Assembly (NCBI GenBank): GCA_002402545.1
Contig: DHGA01000037.1
Coordinates: 35,053-99,052, forward strand
DNA: 64,000 bases
Direction: 5' to 3'
From: Syntrophaceae bacterium UBA4810
GTDB lineage: Bacteria > Desulfobacterota > Syntrophia > Syntrophales > Smithellaceae
Shown: piece by piece, positions 1 through 7,935 of the stretch
Layout: every line of letters begins with the position of its first letter
Numbering within the stretch: position 1 is the first letter of the stretch
The notes under the pieces: model-generated
What the model saw: the letters and a program-made list of their open reading frames with translations, nothing else
What the model was told of the DNA's origin: nothing
The model's database searches: none
Position numbers and translations under genes: made by a program

Positions 1-627
1 AGATTGCCGCTGCAGCCGGCTGACGCGCCTTCCCAGCGCTTCAAAACCTCTTCTAATTATTCTATTTTTTCCCTCGCGCAAAGTTAATTGCAGCCAGCAG
101 CTTCTATCATTAAACTTTTCCAGACGGACTTGTTCCGGCCGGAAAACCCCGTCAGGTAAACTGATTCCCTCGTTTAGTTTTTTGAATTCTTCTTTGGTGA
201 GGCGTCCCTGAATTTTGACACGGTAAACTTTTGGTATTTGAAAACGCGGATGCTGAATTTTTTGAGCAAAATCACCATCATTTGTTAAAAGCAGGAGTCC
301 AGCGGAATCGTAATCGAGCCTGCCTACAGGATATACCCTTTCCGGCACATCGAAAAGCAAATCGACTATGGTCGGCCTTTTTTGAGGATCGGAAAGAGTT
401 GTGACAAACCCCGCCGGTTTGTTGAGCGCTATATATAAATTTGTTTTTTCGGCAAAGATAACATTTCCGTCAACTCTGATTACGTCTTTATCGCTATCGG
501 CCTTGACTCCCAGTTCTTTAACCGCGACTCCGTTGACGCTTACCCGGCCGGCCGTAATCATCTCCTCCGCGTGGCGTCTTGAAGCGATGCCCGCCGCGGA
601 AATAATTTTTTGTAAACGTTCTTTCAT
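1..627 (-). CDS. rluB: rRNA large subunit pseudouridine synthase B-like, partial
   Basis: The 209 codons present translate without a stop; the C-terminal end lies outside the window. The protein opens with an S4-type RNA-binding domain (about residues 1-60, motif IASRRHAEEMI) followed by the pseudouridine synthase core. The core carries the family signature GRLDYDSAGLLLLTNDG, in which the first Asp is the catalytic residue, and the REGKNRIIRRGFEALG block near the cut end. The family isomerises uridine to pseudouridine in 23S rRNA. The ATG overlaps the scpB stop by one base (TAATG), so the two are translationally coupled. The scpA-scpB-rluB order is common in bacteria. RluB is preferred over RluE/F because of the S4 domain and this context. 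Confidence 0.92.
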   Translation of the reverse strand, partial: MKERLQKIISAAGIASRRHAEEMITAGRVSVNGVAVKELGVKADSDKDVIRVDGNVIFAEKTNLYIALNKPAGFVTTLSDPQKRPTIVDLLFDVPERVYPVGRLDYDSAGLLLLTNDGDFAQKIQHPRFQIPKVYRVKIQGRLTKEEFKKLNEGISLPDGVFRPEQVRLEKFNDRSCWLQLTLREGKNRIIRRGFEALGRRVSRLQRQS

Positions 628-1481
628 TAACCGGATATTTCTTCGGTTGGTTTATCGTTGCCGGCGTCCGTTTCAGTTTCTGCTTTTTCTTCCGTCTCTG
701 CGTTTACGTCAGGTGGCGATTCTATTTTTGATTCCGCCTCCACGCTATTTCCTGCTTCTGCTTCGGTTTTTTCTTGCGCGCTTACTTGCGCGTTATCGTC
801 GGCCTCTGTTTCCTCTTTTATTTCCGCGTCCACATTTATGTCATCTTTCGAATCCGCGTTAGAGTCAGCATCAGTTTCTATTGGGGACACCGCGTCCGGT
901 TTCGATACATCATCCGCTTCCGCTTCTTCATCCGCCTCCACAGGCACAAGATTTTCGGCGGGCTCATTGAGTTCTTTAAGCTCGCGCATAGTAGGCAGTT
1001 CAGCGAGATCTTTAAGGTTAAACACCTCCAGAAATTTCTTTGTGGTGCCGTAAATTATTGGCTTACCAGGCACGTCTTTACGCCCGACAATGCGCAGTAA
1101 TTTCTTTTCCAACAATACCTTGATCGCGTGCCCCGCGTCCACGCCACGGATACTTTCAATTTCAGATTTCACAAGCGGCTGACGGTAAGCGACAATAGCC
1201 AGTGTTTCCAAAGCGGACGCGGACAAGGAAGGAGGCTTTGTGCCTTTGAGTTTTTTTATCCACTGACTCCATTCGGGACGCGTGCGAAACTGAAAACCTC
1301 CGGCGACTTCCTGCAGGCAAATTCCCCCGCCGCGCTCGTTATATTCCGCCATAAGTTCTTCCAGAATTTTTCGCGCTTCACCTTTTTCCAGCTCCGGTAA
1401 AACAGCGCATATTTTTTCCAGTCCCAGCGGCGCTTCAGAAGCTAAAATCAGCGCCTCTATGATTGCTTTTATGTTATCCAT
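627..1481 (-). CDS. scpB: segregation and condensation protein B with long acidic tail
   Basis: 284 residues. The first 170 or so match ScpB, the winged-helix kleisin-associated subunit of the SMC condensin complex (ETLAIVAYRQPLVKSEIESIRG is the typical core block, seen here around residues 90-110). ScpB dimers bind ScpA and help organise and segregate the chromosome. Residues from about 172 to the end are a low-complexity Asp/Glu/Ala/Thr tail of roughly 110 residues, much longer than usual and probably disordered. The start follows directly after the scpA stop (TAA ATG), and the end overlaps rluB by one base, so the three genes form one operon. Confidence 0.93.
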   Translation of the reverse strand: MDNIKAIIEALILASEAPLGLEKICAVLPELEKGEARKILEELMAEYNERGGGICLQEVAGGFQFRTRPEWSQWIKKLKGTKPPSLSASALETLAIVAYRQPLVKSEIESIRGVDAGHAIKVLLEKKLLRIVGRKDVPGKPIIYGTTKKFLEVFNLKDLAELPTMRELKELNEPAENLVPVEADEEAEADDVSKPDAVSPIETDADSNADSKDDINVDAEIKEETEADDNAQVSAQEKTEAEAGNSVEAESKIESPPDVNAETEEKAETETDAGNDKPTEEISG

Positions 1482-2231
1482 TTAATACTCCACAGCCGGA
1501 AATATCCGGATTACTCCAAAGGCCGACGCCTGGTAAGCCTTGATCATGCGCAGCTTGATCAATTCCAAAAGCGCCAGAAAAGTATAAACTACACGACGGC
1601 GTGATTTAATCTCCCCCAGCAATTCGTCAAAAGTCAGATTTTTTTCCATGGAGAGCTTATCCATGATTTCATTTATTATATCAGTGACCGACAGCTTTTC
1701 CAGATCGATTTCCATAAGTTCCTTTTTGTCGATGCGCGAAACAAGTTTATGGAAAGCTTCAATCAGCTCAAAAATGCTCACCTCGATAAGTTCATCTTCG
1801 TCCGGCGGCGCTTTCTCGATTTCCTCCGGCGAAAAAGCCGCGCGGGTAAACACATCGCGCTCCAGAATCGGCCTTTGTGACAGATTTTCCGCGGCTTCCT
1901 TGAACGCTTTATATTCCAGCAGCTGCCGCACCAGCTCCGCGCGCGGATCTTCTTCCTCTTCTTCCGGCTCTTCCGGCTCGGGCAGAAGCATTCTTGATTT
2001 AATATGAATCAAAGTTGAAGCCATGACCAGATATTCGCCGGCCAGGTCGAGATTGAGCGATTTAATCATTTTAAGATACTGCAGATACTGTTCGGCAATC
2101 AGAGAAACGGGAATATTATAAATATCTATTTCATTTTTTTTAATCAGGTATAAAAGAAGGTCAAGCGGACCTTCGAAAATATCCAATTTAATAGCGTAAT
2201 CTGTTACCGGTTGTTCTTCGTTCATAAGCAT
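1482..2231 (-). CDS. scpA: segregation and condensation protein A (kleisin)
   Basis: 249 residues, normal for ScpA. The N-terminus has the family block IFEGPLDLLLYLIKKNEIDI and the C-terminus the winged-helix block that contacts the SMC head (TFLALLELIKLRM). A Glu-rich linker sits near residues 85-100. ScpA is the kleisin bridging the two SMC heads. The open frame gives two nearby ATG codons (MLMNEEQ); the second, at 2225, is an equally likely start. It ends right at the scpB start. Confidence 0.93.
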   Translation of the reverse strand: MLMNEEQPVTDYAIKLDIFEGPLDLLLYLIKKNEIDIYNIPVSLIAEQYLQYLKMIKSLNLDLAGEYLVMASTLIHIKSRMLLPEPEEPEEEEEDPRAELVRQLLEYKAFKEAAENLSQRPILERDVFTRAAFSPEEIEKAPPDEDELIEVSIFELIEAFHKLVSRIDKKELMEIDLEKLSVTDIINEIMDKLSMEKNLTFDELLGEIKSRRRVVYTFLALLELIKLRMIKAYQASAFGVIRIFPAVEY

Positions 2232-2241
2232 AAAGCCAAAC

Positions 2242-3231
2242 TCAAATTTTAACCGCTTCGCGTACTTCTTCCATGGTTTGACGAGCTACCTTTGCCGCCC
2301 TTTTGTTGCCTTCGTCGATGATTTCTTTGATTTCCGCAAGATGATGCACATAGTAATCAATCCTCTCATGAATCGGCTTCATAACTTCCGCGACACGGGC
2401 GGCAAGCATCTTTTTGCAATCCGTGCAGCCGATGGCCGCCTTGCGGCAGTCGGCATCTATTTGCTTAACCTTATCCTGCGGCGTATACAATCCGTGAAAA
2501 GTAAAAACATTGCATATCCCCGGATCGCCCGGATCTGTTTTCTTCACGCGCTGCGGGTCAGTGAACATGGCGGAAATTTTCTGCTGCAGCGCTTTTCCGG
2601 TATCGCTTATGTAAATGGAGTTTTCGTATGATTTGCTCATCTTTCTTCCATCAATTCCCAGAAGCTTGGTAACGCCCGCTAAAAGAGGCTCAGGTATCGG
2701 GAAAACTTCTTTGTAAAGATAATTAAAGCGACGGGCAATTTCCCTGGTAAGCTCCACATGAGGCAGCTGATCAACCCCTACCGGAACACCATAAGCTTTA
2801 TACATGATAATATCCGCGGCCTGCAAAACCGGGTAACCTAAAAAACCGAAAGTTGACAAATCTTTATTGGACAGCTCTGCTTTCATTTCCTTGTAAGTCG
2901 GATTTCTCTCCAGCCAGGCCAGCGGCGTAATCATGGAAAGCAACAAAAACAGCTCCGCATGTTCCTTAACCGCGGACTGCACAAAAAGCGTGCTTTTTTT
3001 CGGATCAAGACCCGCGGCGAGCCAGTCGATAACCATGGAAGTTATGTTATCTCTGATCCCTTCCGTGGAATTATATTCACTGGTAAAAGCGTGCCAATCA
3101 GCGACAAAATAAAAGCATTCGTATTTGCCGCTGTTCTGTAAGTCAATCCAATTTGCCAAAGCGCCGTGCAAATTTCCCAAATGCAGTTTACCTGTGGGGC
3201 GCATCCCGCTAAGAATTCTTTTTAAAGCCAA
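2242..3231 (-). CDS. trpS: tryptophan--tRNA ligase
   Basis: 329 residues, typical for bacterial TrpRS, a class I synthetase charging tRNA-Trp in the cytosol. The HIGH-type motif is HLGNLHGALANW near residue 17, and the KMSKS loop is intact (GRKMSKSYENS, near residue 197). GVDQLPHVELTREIARRFN is the conserved tRNA/Trp pocket block. The start codon is TTG: AAAAGGAG lies about 8 bases upstream and no in-frame ATG fits better. It lies 10 bp upstream of scpA and may be cotranscribed with it. Confidence 0.95.
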   Translation of the reverse strand: MALKRILSGMRPTGKLHLGNLHGALANWIDLQNSGKYECFYFVADWHAFTSEYNSTEGIRDNITSMVIDWLAAGLDPKKSTLFVQSAVKEHAELFLLLSMITPLAWLERNPTYKEMKAELSNKDLSTFGFLGYPVLQAADIIMYKAYGVPVGVDQLPHVELTREIARRFNYLYKEVFPIPEPLLAGVTKLLGIDGRKMSKSYENSIYISDTGKALQQKISAMFTDPQRVKKTDPGDPGICNVFTFHGLYTPQDKVKQIDADCRKAAIGCTDCKKMLAARVAEVMKPIHERIDYYVHHLAEIKEIIDEGNKRAAKVARQTMEEVREAVKI

Positions 3232-3270
3232 AATTGAAACTCCTTTTAAAATATCATATAAACGCGTTAA

Positions 3271-3304
3271 GGCCTCCCATTAATTCTTATGTAATGCGGA
3301 GGCC
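3271..3304 (-). terminator. hairpin between HU gene and trpS
   Basis: On the minus strand GGCCTCC pairs with GGAGGCC, and inside it CATTA pairs with TAATG, giving a long imperfect stem. No long T run follows directly (TTAACG), so it may be a weak terminator or a processing/attenuation hairpin separating HU transcription from trpS. Confidence 0.55.
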
Positions 3305-3333
3305 CCAGGCAAATGATTACTTAAAATATATTA

Positions 3334-3606
3334 CTACTTTACTTTATCCGCTAATTCCTTGCCGGCCTTAAACTTAACAACCTTCTTGGCGGGAATTTTT
3401 ATTGTGGTTCCTGTTTTGGGATTTCTGCCTTCTCTCGCTTTTCTTTTAGAAACAGAAAAAGTGCCGAAACCAACCAGGGCAACCTTTCCGCCTTTCTTCA
3501 TTTCTTTAGTGACCGCGCCTACGTAAGCGTCAAGCACTAAGGCCGCTGCCGCTTTCGTAATATCCGCCCCCGAAGCCATCGCCTCGATCAATTCCGCCTT
3601 TGTCAT
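3334..3606 (-). CDS. hup: HU family DNA-binding protein
   Basis: 90 residues, the standard HU length. It shows the dimerisation helices (MTKAELIEAMASGADITKAAA), the core VALVGFGTFSVSKRKAREGRNP and the DNA-contacting arm with the conserved Asn-Pro (GRNPKTGTTIKIPAKKVVKFKAGKEL). HU is an abundant nucleoid protein that bends DNA non-specifically. A strong AAGGGGG ribosome site lies about 10 bases upstream of the ATG. The gene is probably monocistronic given the hairpin that follows. Confidence 0.95.
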   Translation of the reverse strand: MTKAELIEAMASGADITKAAAALVLDAYVGAVTKEMKKGGKVALVGFGTFSVSKRKAREGRNPKTGTTIKIPAKKVVKFKAGKELADKVK

Positions 3607-3911
3607 TACTTATATGCCCCCTTAAAATATAAAAACATTAATATGATTTTCCGAAACTGCTACCCGAAGTTATCAATCAAGAAGCGTTACTCTAATCTTT
3701 AATTAACAAATATTACAAGTGATAATTTTGATCTTAATCTCGTAAAATTCAGCATGGCTAAGAGCTTAATTGGATGTTTTTTGCAAACTGGGGCTACGCC
3801 TAACATATTAAAAATTAACAAGCAAGAAATAATTTTTTCCGCGAAAAATAACTTTTAAACATACTTTTTTAGCTTAAATAATATTATTCAATTGATGCAA
3901 AAATAGGTTGA
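3607..3911. other. AT-rich divergent intergenic region
   Basis: About 305 bp between the HU gene (minus) and the prenyltransferase (plus). It is AT-rich with no open frame, RNA gene or repeat that I can recognise. It must carry the promoters of both flanking genes, but no box pair stands out clearly. Confidence 0.5.
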
Positions 3912-4907
3912 TTGGGACATGCCGCTTTGATAATGAAATATCTGCGTGTTAATAAATCGGATTATAATTTCCGTCACAGGCTGCTCATGCGACATTCTTG
4001 GATAAAAACTTTCGGGGGATGGCTTAGTCTTTCGCGTCCTTCCTTTCATACGGTAGGAATACTGCCTTTTATATTGGGAACTGTGCTTGCCTCTAAAATT
4101 GCAGGTTCATTCAGCGCGGCAATTTTTGTTTTAGGCGTCTGCGCCATAATTCTGATTATGCTTTCTACCTATCATGCTGGTGAATACTTCGATTATAGGG
4201 AAGACGAAATATCGCACCGCTACTACAGAAGCAAATTTGCCGGAGGGTCAGGTGTGATTCCGGGAGGAAAGCTTCCCCGCGCTGTTCCTTTTTGGACCAG
4301 TGTCATCTCTTTTGTGCTCGCCGGAATTCTTGGGATAATCCTACAATTTTATTTCCAAACTGGAAGGTTCACGCTGCTTTTAGGCTGCTTGGGGGCTTTC
4401 CTCGGTTTCTTTTATTCCACCAAGCCAATAAGACTTGTAGAACGAGGACTTGGAGAAATTTTTATCGGTTTTTGCTACGGATGGCTACCCGTTGCTTCCG
4501 CCTACTATATACAAACTGCGACTATTCATCCGATTATTCATTTGATTTCTATCTCCATCGGGCTAACCATCTTTAACGTTATACTGCTCAATGAATTTCC
4601 TGATTATTACGCCGATATGTGCGTCGGCAAAAAGAATCTGCTATACCGCGCAGGTAAAAAAGCTGGGCTGATGATTTACACGGCCTGCGCGCTTTCGGCT
4701 TCCGCCGCTATGCTATTATCGCCACTGGGTGGCGTTCCTTTTAAAATCATATATTTTTACTTGCCTGTTTTTATTATTTCTATGTTTATTGTTGCGATGA
4801 TATTTCGCCAAAAACATGAGGAAAGGAAAATGTTGGAAATTTTGTGCGGGCTGAACATTGTCGTTAATCTCGGCACTTCACTTTCATTTATTTTAGCATA
4901 CCTCTAA
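3912..4907 (+). CDS. UbiA-family prenyltransferase (integral membrane)
   Basis: About 331 residues with eight or nine predicted transmembrane helices. Two Asp-rich loops mark the UbiA superfamily: GEYFDYREDE (about residues 90-99) and NEFPDYYAD (about 218-226), the Mg-pyrophosphate binding sites. Such enzymes move a polyprenyl chain onto an aromatic or other acceptor (quinones, haem O, archaeal-type lipids); the acceptor cannot be named here. The first Asp motif lacks the usual leading Asn. The listed TTG start has a nearby AGG; an ATG at 3933 is an alternative. The stop overlaps the next gene's ATG by one base, so the radical SAM protein is very likely its pathway partner. Confidence 0.8.
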   Translation: MGHAALIMKYLRVNKSDYNFRHRLLMRHSWIKTFGGWLSLSRPSFHTVGILPFILGTVLASKIAGSFSAAIFVLGVCAIILIMLSTYHAGEYFDYREDEISHRYYRSKFAGGSGVIPGGKLPRAVPFWTSVISFVLAGILGIILQFYFQTGRFTLLLGCLGAFLGFFYSTKPIRLVERGLGEIFIGFCYGWLPVASAYYIQTATIHPIIHLISISIGLTIFNVILLNEFPDYYADMCVGKKNLLYRAGKKAGLMIYTACALSASAAMLLSPLGGVPFKIIYFYLPVFIISMFIVAMIFRQKHEERKMLEILCGLNIVVNLGTSLSFILAYL

Positions 4908-6127
4908 TGAAATCAAATAATAAAGTTAAAGCTTTTTATAATCCTCCTTCTCTTTTGTTGCGACAAATGGGTAGCGCTTTGCTCATGGGTTACCTAAACC
5001 GCTGGCGACATTTTCCAGGCTGGCTTATCCATCACGGCTTTCGCTCAATACCAGTAGCCAATGGCTCGCTGGGCATGGGTTGCATCGGGTACCCCGGCCA
5101 TCCTGTATGGGAAGTAACCAGTGCGTGTAATTTAAAGTGTATCCATTGTCACGCCACAAGCGATAAAGCCTCTCCCGATGAACTTTCTACTGATGAAGGA
5201 AAAAAACTTATCGACATGCTGGCGGAAAACAGCGAATTCCGCACGTTGATTTATACCGGAGGAGAACCGCTGGTGAGACCGGACATTTTTGAATTGCTTC
5301 GTCATTCACAAAAAGCGGGGCTGGCCAATATTATAGCTACGAACGGCACTTTGATTGACGAAGAAATGGCTCATAAGCTTAAGGAGCACGGTGTGGTCTG
5401 CAACGCCATCAGCGTTGACGCATCAAACGCCGCTATTCATGACTTTGTAAGAAATAAACCTGGCTCCTTTGACCTGGCAATGCGTGCTATTGAAGCCACA
5501 AAAAAAGCGGGGATACTTTTACAAATTAATACTACAGCCATGGAATACAACATGCCTCATCTGCCGGAGTTGATTGAATTTGCCGATAATTGTGGCGCGG
5601 GCATAATGCTCATGTATCAACTAGTTGCTGTAGGTCGTGGGGAAAATATTGAAAAAGCAACTCTAAAAAAAACTGCTAATAGATATTTAAGCGGGCTCAT
5701 CGCCGAAAAACAAAAAACAGCCAAAACGATTATCGAACCTGTAGCCGGGCCGCAATACTGGGCTTACCTTCTGGAAAGACAAGGCATTGAGAAAGGTTTG
5801 CTGCTAAACCTTGCCGGCAAGGTTTTTCACGGCTGTTCTGCGGGCAGAGGTTTTGTTTACATCAAAGCCAATGGAGATGTCTGGCCTTGCCCTTTTGTGG
5901 AGGTAAGCGCTGGCAATATCCGTGAGGCCCATTTTAATAAGATTTATTATGAAGCGGAAATATTTCAGAATCTTCGCCATCGTGAAGAAAAATTAAAAGG
6001 CGCTTGCGGCGAATGTAATTACAAAACTGTTTGCGGCGGCTGCCGCGGCCGCGCCCATGCTTACAGCGGTGACTATTTGGCGGAAGATCCGCGTTGTTAC
6101 TTAAAAGAAAAATTCAAAAATGCCTAA
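4907..6127 (+). CDS. radical SAM/SPASM domain protein
   Basis: 406 residues. The radical SAM cluster motif is CNLKCIHC (CxxxCxxC, about residues 74-81) and is followed by the TGGEPLVRPD SAM-binding block. The C-terminal SPASM region has the expected Cys set (GCSAGRG, WPCPFVEV, CGECNYKTVCGGCRGRAHAY, DPRCY) for auxiliary 4Fe-4S clusters. The layout resembles NirJ/AhbD/PqqE-type enzymes, which modify tetrapyrroles or peptides. The first 65 residues are Trp/Arg-rich with no obvious domain. Translational coupling to the UbiA-family gene suggests a role in making or modifying a prenylated cofactor or lipid. The substrate is unknown. Confidence 0.85.
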   Translation: MKSNNKVKAFYNPPSLLLRQMGSALLMGYLNRWRHFPGWLIHHGFRSIPVANGSLGMGCIGYPGHPVWEVTSACNLKCIHCHATSDKASPDELSTDEGKKLIDMLAENSEFRTLIYTGGEPLVRPDIFELLRHSQKAGLANIIATNGTLIDEEMAHKLKEHGVVCNAISVDASNAAIHDFVRNKPGSFDLAMRAIEATKKAGILLQINTTAMEYNMPHLPELIEFADNCGAGIMLMYQLVAVGRGENIEKATLKKTANRYLSGLIAEKQKTAKTIIEPVAGPQYWAYLLERQGIEKGLLLNLAGKVFHGCSAGRGFVYIKANGDVWPCPFVEVSAGNIREAHFNKIYYEAEIFQNLRHREEKLKGACGECNYKTVCGGCRGRAHAYSGDYLAEDPRCYLKEKFKNA

Positions 6128-6266
6128 AATAATTATGCAGAAATACTATTAAATCATATGGCATTAACGCAAAATTTATTTTCCCGGTGACACCCCTCGT
6201 CAAAAAGATGAAACGATTTGATTCTGGATTCTAATCAAAAAGCGACAAGAGATATTTTTACTTAAA

Positions 6267-7475
6267 TTATTTTTTGATTAATAAGTATAGTTCGCCGTTT
6301 TCTTTAAGGCTCCCCGCGGTGGCCATTGCTTTTTCACCGAAGCCGCAGAATAAATCCACGCGACCGGAGCCTTTGATGGCCGCGCCTTTATCCTGGCTCA
6401 GCACAAACCTGGAAAAGGGAACGCGGCGGACGATATTGCCCCGCTCGTCAAATAGAGGTTTTCTAAGGCGAATAAAAGCCAACGCGCCTTCGGGAAAGTG
6501 CTCGGGATCGGTGGCGATAGTTCTGTCCGCGGTCACCGGCTCACCCAGCGAACCAACCGGTTCGCCGTCGGTAAAACGGAAAAAAATATATCTTTCGTTA
6601 TAACTGAGAATTTCAAAAAGCTCCGTGTCGTTCTTTTGCCGTATCAATTTTTTGAAATTACGATAAGAAGCTTCTCTGCCGCTAATCCGGCCTGCATCGA
6701 GCATGTATCTGGTAACGGAGCGGAAAGGCCGTCCGTTATTCTGCGCGTAGGTAACAGTAAGCAGCGTGTTGTCTTCCAGTCTGATTTTTCCCGAACCCTG
6801 TATGTGCAGGGAAAACAGCTCCATGGGGTCATCCACCCAGATAAGCTCCAGACCCTGGCTGCGTAAAACCCCTTCGATATCAATTTCCGCGCGAGTGTAA
6901 TAAGGAACGAATTCTCCGTTTATTATCCGTCCTATATTTGCTTCTCCCTTTGCGTGAGGCCTGGCTACCAAATCATGCGGCACGCGATAAATAGGGTATC
7001 TGTATTTCTGCGAGGGAGAAAGAGAGCCTTCAAGCAGGGGCTCGTAATAACCGGTAAAAAGTGCCTTTCCATGTTTTTCAATACTCCCGATCAAATAAAC
7101 ATCAAAGTCCGCGGCAATTATTTGTTTCAGCTCATCAGACGTCAACGGCTGACGAATTACTTCATTAAAAGCGATAAGCGTCTCTTTTAATTTTGCCGCG
7201 CTTACCTGTTTGCCGTCGATCTGATAGATTTTATCCTGGCCGGCTTTATTATAATAATTTATGCTGCGCTCAATAGCCGCCTCCAATAAAGAATAATCAA
7301 GATCGTCGGCAAACTCGACTTGGGAAGCGTCCACCAATTCAAAATGTTTCAGTGATATTACATCGGCCTCCGGAGAAACGGGCGGCGCAGAGGGAATCTC
7401 CGGCACAGCGCGCATACATCCAGAAAAAATCGCGGCAATCAGCGCTAGTCGCATAAATTTGAAAATAGATTTCAT
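6267..7475 (-). CDS. mltA: membrane-bound lytic murein transglycosylase A
   Basis: 402 residues from the ATG at 7475, chosen because that ATG overlaps the upstream stop (ATGA) and opens a lipoprotein signal (MKSIFKFMRLALIAAIFSGC, lipobox Cys at residue 20). The longer open frame upstream lies in the acetyltransferase gene. The MltA barrel contains FTGYYEPLLEGSL and IWVDDPMELFSLHIQGSGKI. The C-terminal 3D domain carries the catalytic Asp in GRVDLFCGFGEKA. The enzyme cleaves glycan strands to anhydromuropeptides in the periplasm, anchored to the outer membrane. Confidence 0.9.
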   Translation of the reverse strand: MKSIFKFMRLALIAAIFSGCMRAVPEIPSAPPVSPEADVISLKHFELVDASQVEFADDLDYSLLEAAIERSINYYNKAGQDKIYQIDGKQVSAAKLKETLIAFNEVIRQPLTSDELKQIIAADFDVYLIGSIEKHGKALFTGYYEPLLEGSLSPSQKYRYPIYRVPHDLVARPHAKGEANIGRIINGEFVPYYTRAEIDIEGVLRSQGLELIWVDDPMELFSLHIQGSGKIRLEDNTLLTVTYAQNNGRPFRSVTRYMLDAGRISGREASYRNFKKLIRQKNDTELFEILSYNERYIFFRFTDGEPVGSLGEPVTADRTIATDPEHFPEGALAFIRLRKPLFDERGNIVRRVPFSRFVLSQDKGAAIKGSGRVDLFCGFGEKAMATAGSLKENGELYLLIKK

Positions 7476-7930
7476 AATTCCATGATCATCGCGGTTTCGT
7501 CGCAATAGTCGGGATATTTGGAGCAGCGGAAACAATCCGACCAAATTTTTTCCGGCAATGTGGCGCGGTCAACTTCATGAAATCCTAATTTTGCAAATAA
7601 ATCTTTTTTATAAGTAAGGGTGAATACTCTGAAAAGCCCCAGTGTGATTGCCTCGGAAATACACGCTTCCACCAGGTTTCTGCCGATGCCCCGGCCGCGA
7701 TAATCCTCCTCCACGCAAAGCGAACGTATTTCGGCAAGATTTTCCCAGATAATATTCATCGCGCAAACGCCGGCCACCAGTTCTTGTTCTTCGTCGTAGT
7801 AAACATAGAAATCCCGCAGCGATCCGTAAATATCCATCAACGAACGCGAAAGCATCTCACCCTTTCCCGCCGCGACATTTATCATACGGTGAATGCTTTT
7901 TACATCGGAAACGCGCGCTTTTCTCAGCAT
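7472..7930 (-). CDS. GNAT N-acetyltransferase, short ArgA-like
   Basis: 152 residues, one GNAT domain. The acetyl-CoA binding motif is VEEDYRGRGIGRNLVEACI (Q/RxxGxG/A, about residues 76-94). The C-terminal block KIWSDCFRCSKYPDYCDETAM is typical of the short N-acetylglutamate synthases of delta-proteobacteria, which lack the kinase-like domain of classical ArgA and start arginine synthesis. That activity is inferred from family resemblance only. It sits between recN and mltA, 5 bp after the recN stop, and its own stop overlaps the mltA start. Confidence 0.75.
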   Translation of the reverse strand: MLRKARVSDVKSIHRMINVAAGKGEMLSRSLMDIYGSLRDFYVYYDEEQELVAGVCAMNIIWENLAEIRSLCVEEDYRGRGIGRNLVEACISEAITLGLFRVFTLTYKKDLFAKLGFHEVDRATLPEKIWSDCFRCSKYPDYCDETAMIMEL

Positions 7931-7935
7931 CTACT

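Noticed and set aside
658..1053. Ser/Ala-rich open frame on the plus strand
   Set aside because: It is the antisense shadow of the acidic ScpB tail; low complexity in one strand gives a long frame in the other.
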